NCBI RefSeq assembly: GCF_001940785.1
Contig: NZ_MSLS01000001.1
Coordinates: forward strand, 421,095 to 468,813
Source of the DNA: Bacillus sp. MRMR6
GTDB taxonomy: Bacteria > Bacillota > Bacilli > Bacillales > Cytobacillaceae
Reading direction: 5' to 3'
DNA length: 47,719 bases
Part shown: positions 43,804-47,719 of the stretch, piece by piece
Position numbering within the stretch: the stretch's first letter is position 1
Layout: every line of letters begins with the position of its first letter
The notes under the pieces: model-generated
Seen by the model: only the letters and a program-made list of their open reading frames with translations
What the model was told of the DNA's origin: nothing
Database searches by the model: none
Position numbers and translations under genes: made by a program

Positions 43804-45222
43804 ATGATAAAGTATAGTATTGCAGTCGATATTGGCGCCTCAAGCGGCAGACTTATTTTAGGATACCTTGAGAATAACGAAATGCAGCTGAAAGAAATTC
43901 ATCGTTTTGAAAACAAAATTGTGCAAAAGGGCGAATCTTTTTGCTGGGAAGTTGATAAGCTTTTTCAAGAAATCATAAATGGGTTGAAAAAGTGCAATGA
44001 AATGGGAATCAAGCCAGACAGCATTGGAATTGACACTTGGGCAGTAGATTTTGTGTTACTAGATGAAAACGATCAGCCATTAACCCATGCCGTTTCTTAC
44101 CGGGACCCTCGAACAGATGGCATGATGGAAGAAGTCTTTGAACTCTTCTCAAAAGAGAGACTTTATTTAGAAACCGGAATCCAGTTTCAAAAATTCAATA
44201 CCATCTATCAGTTATATTCATTGAAAAAGAGTCAGCCTGAAATCCTAGAAAAGGCTAAATCATTTTTAATGATTCCTGACTATCTAAATTTCCTGTTAAC
44301 AGGTAAAAAAGCAAATGAATATACCAATGCAACCTCAACACAATTGGTGAATGCATTTACAAAAAAATGGGACCACCAAATATTAAACGTATTAGGCATT
44401 AATAAGGAAATGTTCCAAGAGATTCACATGCCAAAGACCTCTCTTGGTAATTTGTCATCAGAAATCGTGTCAGAGATTGGCTTTGATATGGACGTGATTC
44501 TTCCCGCCACCCATGATACGGGTTCAGCTGTTCTATCGGTGCCGGAGCAGGATGATTCGATCTATATCAGTTCTGGAACTTGGTCGTTAATGGGTGTGGA
44601 AAACTATTTTCCAATTTGTATTACGAAGGCACTTGATTACAACTTTACCAATGAAGGCGGCATGGATTACCAATATCGGTTCCTAAAAAATATAATGGGG
44701 CTTTGGATGATCCAGGAAGTGAAACGAAATTACCTTGACGAATATACATTCGCTGAGCTTGTTGATTTAGCACGTGAGGCAAAAGACTATAAAGCAATCG
44801 TCAATGTAAATGAAGACTGTTTCTTAAAACCAGATAATATGATCCAGGAAATCATGAATTCTTGCGTCCAAACAGGGCAGCCCATTCCAAGTACTCCTGG
44901 AGAAGTCGCTAAATGTGTGTTTGATAGTTTAGCAGCCTGCTACCAAACAGCGGTTGAAGAAATTGAGGAGATTTTTGAAAAATCATTCAGCAAAATTAAC
45001 GTCATCGGCGGCGGCTGTCAAAATGAATTGCTTAATCAACTGATCGCTGATGTAACCCATAAAGAGGTTTACGCTGGACCAGTGGAGGCAACCGCAATTG
45101 GTAATATCGTAGCTCAGCTCATTTCACTAGGTGAGATGAATGGTATTAAGGAAGCTCGTTCGATCATCAAAAACTCATTTGAAGTTAAAAAATATATGCC
45201 AACAACAACAGTGACAAACTGA
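43804..45222 (+). CDS. rhaB: L-rhamnulokinase RhaB
   Basis: A 472-residue FGGY-family sugar kinase that phosphorylates L-rhamnulose to rhamnulose-1-phosphate, the substrate of RhaEW. The phosphate-binding start AVDIGASSGRLILG, the family motif SIGIDTWAVDFVLLD, and the C-terminal ATP-site segments ISSGTWSLMGVE and NVIGGGCQNELLNQLIADVT are clear. The start at 43804 is at the right distance from GGAAGGTG; GTG 43795 and ATG 43798 lie on it. rhaA follows after 18-21 bases. Confidence 0.95.
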   Translation: MIKYSIAVDIGASSGRLILGYLENNEMQLKEIHRFENKIVQKGESFCWEVDKLFQEIINGLKKCNEMGIKPDSIGIDTWAVDFVLLDENDQPLTHAVSYRDPRTDGMMEEVFELFSKERLYLETGIQFQKFNTIYQLYSLKKSQPEILEKAKSFLMIPDYLNFLLTGKKANEYTNATSTQLVNAFTKKWDHQILNVLGINKEMFQEIHMPKTSLGNLSSEIVSEIGFDMDVILPATHDTGSAVLSVPEQDDSIYISSGTWSLMGVENYFPICITKALDYNFTNEGGMDYQYRFLKNIMGLWMIQEVKRNYLDEYTFAELVDLAREAKDYKAIVNVNEDCFLKPDNMIQEIMNSCVQTGQPIPSTPGEVAKCVFDSLAACYQTAVEEIEEIFEKSFSKINVIGGGCQNELLNQLIADVTHKEVYAGPVEATAIGNIVAQLISLGEMNGIKEARSIIKNSFEVKKYMPTTTVTN

Positions 45223-45243
45223 GTACAGAGAGGAAGATCAATG

Positions 45244-46497
45244 ATGTCAATTAATGAAAACTTTGAACTTGCAAAACAAGCCTATGCAAAATGGGGAGTA
45301 AATGTAGATGAAGTGATTGAAAAGCTAAAAGCCGTTCCGATTTCCATTCATTGCTGGCAAGGTGATGATGTCGCTGGATTTGAAGTAAATCAAAATGAAT
45401 TATCCGGCGGGATCGATGTAACAGGAAATTACCCTGGTAAAGCAACTACACCAGAAGAGTTAAGAAGTGACTTAGACAAAGCTCTTTCGTTAATCCCAGG
45501 AAAGCACCGCGTCAATTTGCATGCAATTTATGCAGAAACAAATGGTGAAGTAGTAGAAAGAGACCAGCTCGAGCCAAAGCATTTTGAAAACTGGGTAAAC
45601 TGGGCAAAAGAAAGAGGACTTGGTCTTGACTATAACCCAACATTATTCTCCCATCCTAAGGCAGATGATGGCTTAACACTATCACATCCAAACGAGGAAA
45701 TTCGTGAGTTTTGGATCAACCACTGTATCGGCAGCCGTAAAATTGGTGAGTATTTCGGTAAGGAGCTTGGTACAGCGGCCTTAACAAATATTTGGATTCC
45801 AGATGGATATAAGGATATTCCAAGTGACCGCCTTACACCAAGAAAAAGACTAAAAGAGTCATTAGATAAGATTTTTGCTGTAGAAGTAGACGAAAAGTAT
45901 AATTTAGATGCTGTTGAAAGTAAATTGTTTGGTATCGGCTCTGAAGCATATGTAGTGGGTTCACATGAATTTTATCTAAACTATGCAGCGAAAAATAATA
46001 AATTATGTTTACTAGATACAGGTCATTATCACCCAACAGAAATGGTTTCAAACAAGATTTCTTCTATGCTTCTATTCAGTGAGAAGGTAGCGTTGCACGT
46101 TTCAAGACCAGTGCGCTGGGATAGCGACCACGTCGTAATCCTTGATGATGAATTAAAAGAAATTGCCTATGAAATTGTTCGCAATGATGCATTAGACCGC
46201 GTCATCATCGGCCTTGATTTCTTTGATGCCAGCATCAACCGTGTGGCAGCTTGGACCATCGGGACCCGTAACATGGTCAAGGCACTGCTCTATGCGATGT
46301 TAACACCGAATGATTATTTAAAGCAGCTTCAAGAAGAAGGAAACTTCACAGAAAGATTGGCATTAATGGAAGAATTCAAAACCTATCCATTTGGCGCCGT
46401 GTGGGATTACTACTGTGAAAAAATGGGAGTACCAGTAAGAGAATCATGGTTAGAAGACGTAAAAGGCTATGAAAAAGAGGTATTATCTAAGCGTTAA
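45244..46497 (+). CDS. rhaA: L-rhamnose isomerase RhaA
   Basis: A 417-residue metal-dependent TIM-barrel isomerase that turns L-rhamnose into L-rhamnulose. Family features are [17 protein letters not shown] near the start, [16 protein letters not shown] in the middle, and metal-site segments [10 protein letters not shown] and [17 protein letters not shown]. Two ATG codons are adjacent (45241 and 45244) after AGAGGAAG and either may be used. The usual fourth gene of this pathway, the mutarotase rhaM, is not present in the window. Confidence 0.95.
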   Translation: MSINENFELAKQAYAKWGVNVDEVIEKLKAVPISIHCWQGDDVAGFEVNQNELSGGIDVTGNYPGKATTPEELRSDLDKALSLIPGKHRVNLHAIYAETNGEVVERDQLEPKHFENWVNWAKERGLGLDYNPTLFSHPKADDGLTLSHPNEEIREFWINHCIGSRKIGEYFGKELGTAALTNIWIPDGYKDIPSDRLTPRKRLKESLDKIFAVEVDEKYNLDAVESKLFGIGSEAYVVGSHEFYLNYAAKNNKLCLLDTGHYHPTEMVSNKISSMLLFSEKVALHVSRPVRWDSDHVVILDDELKEIAYEIVRNDALDRVIIGLDFFDASINRVAAWTIGTRNMVKALLYAMLTPNDYLKQLQEEGNFTERLALMEEFKTYPFGAVWDYYCEKMGVPVRESWLEDVKGYEKEVLSKR

Positions 46498-46503
46498 TAA
46501 TAA

Positions 46504-46562
46504 GGCTTTGTTAAAGATGACTGTTGATTTCGCAAACATCAACACTATACATTAACACAGCC
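46504..46562. repeat. Small palindromic MITE-like element
   Basis: Terminal inverted repeats GGCTTTGTTAA (46504-46514) and TTAACACAGCC (46552-46562) match at 10 of 11 positions. A second inverted repeat TGTTGAT/ATCAACA lies inside (46522-46528 with 46538-46544). The ends and the TGTTGATTTC core resemble a repeat common in Bacillaceae genomes (from memory). It appears to be a shortened copy. It may also end rhaA transcription. Confidence 0.55.
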
Positions 46563-46568
46563 AATAAC

Positions 46569-46605
46569 AAAAAGGCGGGCCATTTTTTAAGGTCTGTCTT
46601 TTTGT
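46569..46605 (+). terminator. Terminator between rhaA and rhaR
   Basis: A 13-bp stem (46569-46581 with 46591-46603, three G-T pairs) with a 9-nt loop and T-rich second arm. Confidence 0.75.
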
Positions 46606-46705
46606 TTTTCAAGCAATATGATATATTAAAAGAGAAAATAAAACATAAATAAAAATAAAACAACATAAAACAAAAATGATTTATAATAAGGAAGGGTGCA
46701 GAGGT

Positions 46706-47467
46706 GTGCTGGTAGCCGAAAGACAGAGGAAAATTGTGGAATTGGTTAATGAGAGATTAAGTGTGCGGGTTACTGAATTGAGTAAGATCTTTTCAGTAAC
46801 GGAAGAAACGATTCGCCGTGATCTTGAAAAGCTTGAAAAGGAAAACCTCTTAATGCGGAGTCATGGTGGGGCAGTTAGTATTGAAAAGAATGATTCAGAA
46901 ACGTCCTATCTAGAACGTGAAGTGACAAATGCTGCTGAAAAGAAGGCTATTGCTGCTGCTGCAGTTAGTACAATTGAACCGGGAGATCAAATCCTTCTAG
47001 ATGCCAGTACAACGGCATGGTATGTAGCAATGGAACTGCCTGATATGCCTTTGACGGTACTCACCAACTCAATAAAAGTTGCGATCGAACTGAGTAAAAA
47101 GGAACAAATCAAAGTGATCTCAACCGGCGGTACACTCCTGTCACAATCACTATCTTTTGTTGGTCCACTAGCGGAACGTTCGCTTAGTATGTATCACGTA
47201 AACAAGGCATTTCTCTCTTGTAAAGGTGTCCACCTGGAAAGAGGGCTTAGCGACTTTAACGAGTCTCAAGCATTAGTAAAAAAACAAATGATGGAAATTG
47301 CTGATGAAACCATCTTAATGGTTGATTCTAGTAAATTCGGAACCAGAGCTTTTTCCCAAATTGCCTCACTTGCAGCTATTGAAGCCATTATTACGGACTC
47401 AGATATTGATGCACAGACAATAAATAGTCTTGAAGAGAAAAATATTAAAGTTGTCATTGCCAATTAA
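46706..47467 (+). CDS. rhaR: DeoR family regulator, rhamnose operon repressor RhaR
   Basis: A 253-residue DeoR-type repressor. The N-terminal winged HTH is LVNERLSVRVTELSKIFSVTEETIRRDLEKLE. The C-terminal sugar-phosphate sensor has DQILLDASTTAWYVAMEL, TVLTNSIKVAIEL and STGGTL. In B. subtilis RhaR represses the rhamnose operon and is released by L-rhamnulose-1-phosphate. Start GTG 46706 is preferred (ribosome site AAGGAAGGG), giving MLVAERQRKIVELV; the frame is open from ATG 46676. The upstream region has several AAAACA/AAAATAAAAC elements, hinting at self-control. It is separated from rhaA by a terminator and so may be transcribed alone. Confidence 0.88.
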   Translation: MLVAERQRKIVELVNERLSVRVTELSKIFSVTEETIRRDLEKLEKENLLMRSHGGAVSIEKNDSETSYLEREVTNAAEKKAIAAAAVSTIEPGDQILLDASTTAWYVAMELPDMPLTVLTNSIKVAIELSKKEQIKVISTGGTLLSQSLSFVGPLAERSLSMYHVNKAFLSCKGVHLERGLSDFNESQALVKKQMMEIADETILMVDSSKFGTRAFSQIASLAAIEAIITDSDIDAQTINSLEEKNIKVVIAN

Positions 47468-47470
47468 TGA

Positions 47471-47499
47471 AAAACAGACCAGGTTTGGTCTGTTTTTTA
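47471..47499 (+). terminator. Rho-independent terminator of rhaR
   Basis: A perfect 11-bp stem AAAACAGACCA/TGGTCTGTTTT with a 4-nt loop and a T run. Confidence 0.9.
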
Positions 47500-47554
47500 A
47501 TTTTCAATAGGCGGTGTTAAAGGGTATTGTGGTTTTATAAACCTGTTGATTTGC

Positions 47555-47638
47555 ACGGAAGGCACGAGACTCCTGCGGGACTAGCAGGTCAGGGTGAGAC
47601 CCCGCAGGCGCGAAGCGAGGGCACTGAAGAACTTCCGT
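47555..47638. repeat. GC-rich nested palindromic repeat
   Basis: Outer arms ACGGAAG (47555-47561) and CTTCCGT (47632-47638) enclose inner arms CCTGCGGG (47572-47579) and CCCGCAGG (47601-47608). Its base composition is far richer in G and C than its surroundings. The wording (GGAAGGCACGAGACTCCTGC) resembles a palindromic repeat seen between genes in many Bacillaceae (from memory). Confidence 0.65.
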
Positions 47639-47670
47639 TTTTTATATTTTATAAATAAGGAAAAGACATT

Positions 47671-47719
47671 ATGGATGAAAAAAGACAAAAAAAAGCAACT
47701 TCCTACCGAAATTCGAAGG
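47671..47719 (+). CDS. Start of an unidentified gene, cut by the window end
   Basis: An ATG at 47671 follows AAGGAAAAG and opens a frame of 16 codons to the edge (MDEKRQKKATSYRNSK). The start is lysine- and arginine-rich. Nothing more can be said about it. Confidence 0.4.
   Translation, partial: MDEKRQKKATSYRNSK

Overview
The window looks like the chromosome of a low-GC Firmicute of the Bacillaceae (Bacillus/Neobacillus type). Its LutABC, RhaEW, YesL, quercetinase and sugar ABC proteins read like those of Bacillus subtilis. Ribosome sites are strong AGGAGG/GGGGG types, hairpin terminators end in T runs, and cre-like catabolite sites recur. Almost all of it serves catabolism of plant material: rhamnose-rich pectin, rhamnosides and apparently flavonoids. 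No tRNA, rRNA, CRISPR or intact transposase gene was seen.

Region 1 (1-12460) is a rhamnogalacturonan locus. It holds an ABC importer without its ATPase (binding lipoprotein and two permeases), a YesL-type membrane protein, and a large secreted PL11 rhamnogalacturonan lyase with extra FN3 domains. These are followed by a Gfo/Idh oxidoreductase, an alpha/beta-hydrolase esterase and two GH43-like enzymes. Remnants of the galacturonate genes uxaC, uxaA and uxaB are scattered among them, so the uronate branch of this cluster has decayed.

Region 2 (12460-18910) holds lutABC (L-lactate oxidation) and rhaEW (rhamnulose-1-phosphate aldolase/lactaldehyde dehydrogenase). Their promoters are nearly identical over 36 bp. 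That makes sense because rhamnose breakdown by RhaEW yields L-lactate, the substrate of Lut. Two different tandem arrays of hairpin-forming units, both with a 52-bp period, lie between lutA and lutB (7 units) and between lutC and rhaEW (13 units plus a decayed one).

Region 3 (18911-30230) has a YiaA-like membrane protein, an AraC regulator divergent from a DUF5107-TPR protein coupled to a GH35-type enzyme, and a GH2 enzyme divergent from a second AraC regulator.

Region 4 (30239-37175) is the most interesting part. A LysR regulator is divergent from a quercetin 2,3-dioxygenase whose coding frame is joined to that of an esterase. A second operon follows, with an FAH-type hydrolase, an extradiol dioxygenase, an acyl-CoA-dehydrogenase-like flavin monooxygenase and a small FMN protein. 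Together these resemble a route that opens the flavonol C-ring, splits the depside ester and then ring-cleaves a phenolic product.

Region 5 (37256-47500) has two similar AraC regulators flanking a GH1 beta-glucosidase and a GH78 alpha-L-rhamnosidase, followed by rhaB, rhaA and the DeoR regulator rhaR. Taken together, regions 2, 4 and 5 could take a flavonol rhamnoglucoside such as rutin apart: rhamnosidase, glucosidase, quercetinase, depside esterase and ring cleavage, with the rhamnose going to lactate. The last 200 bases carry a GC-rich palindromic repeat and the first codons of a further gene.
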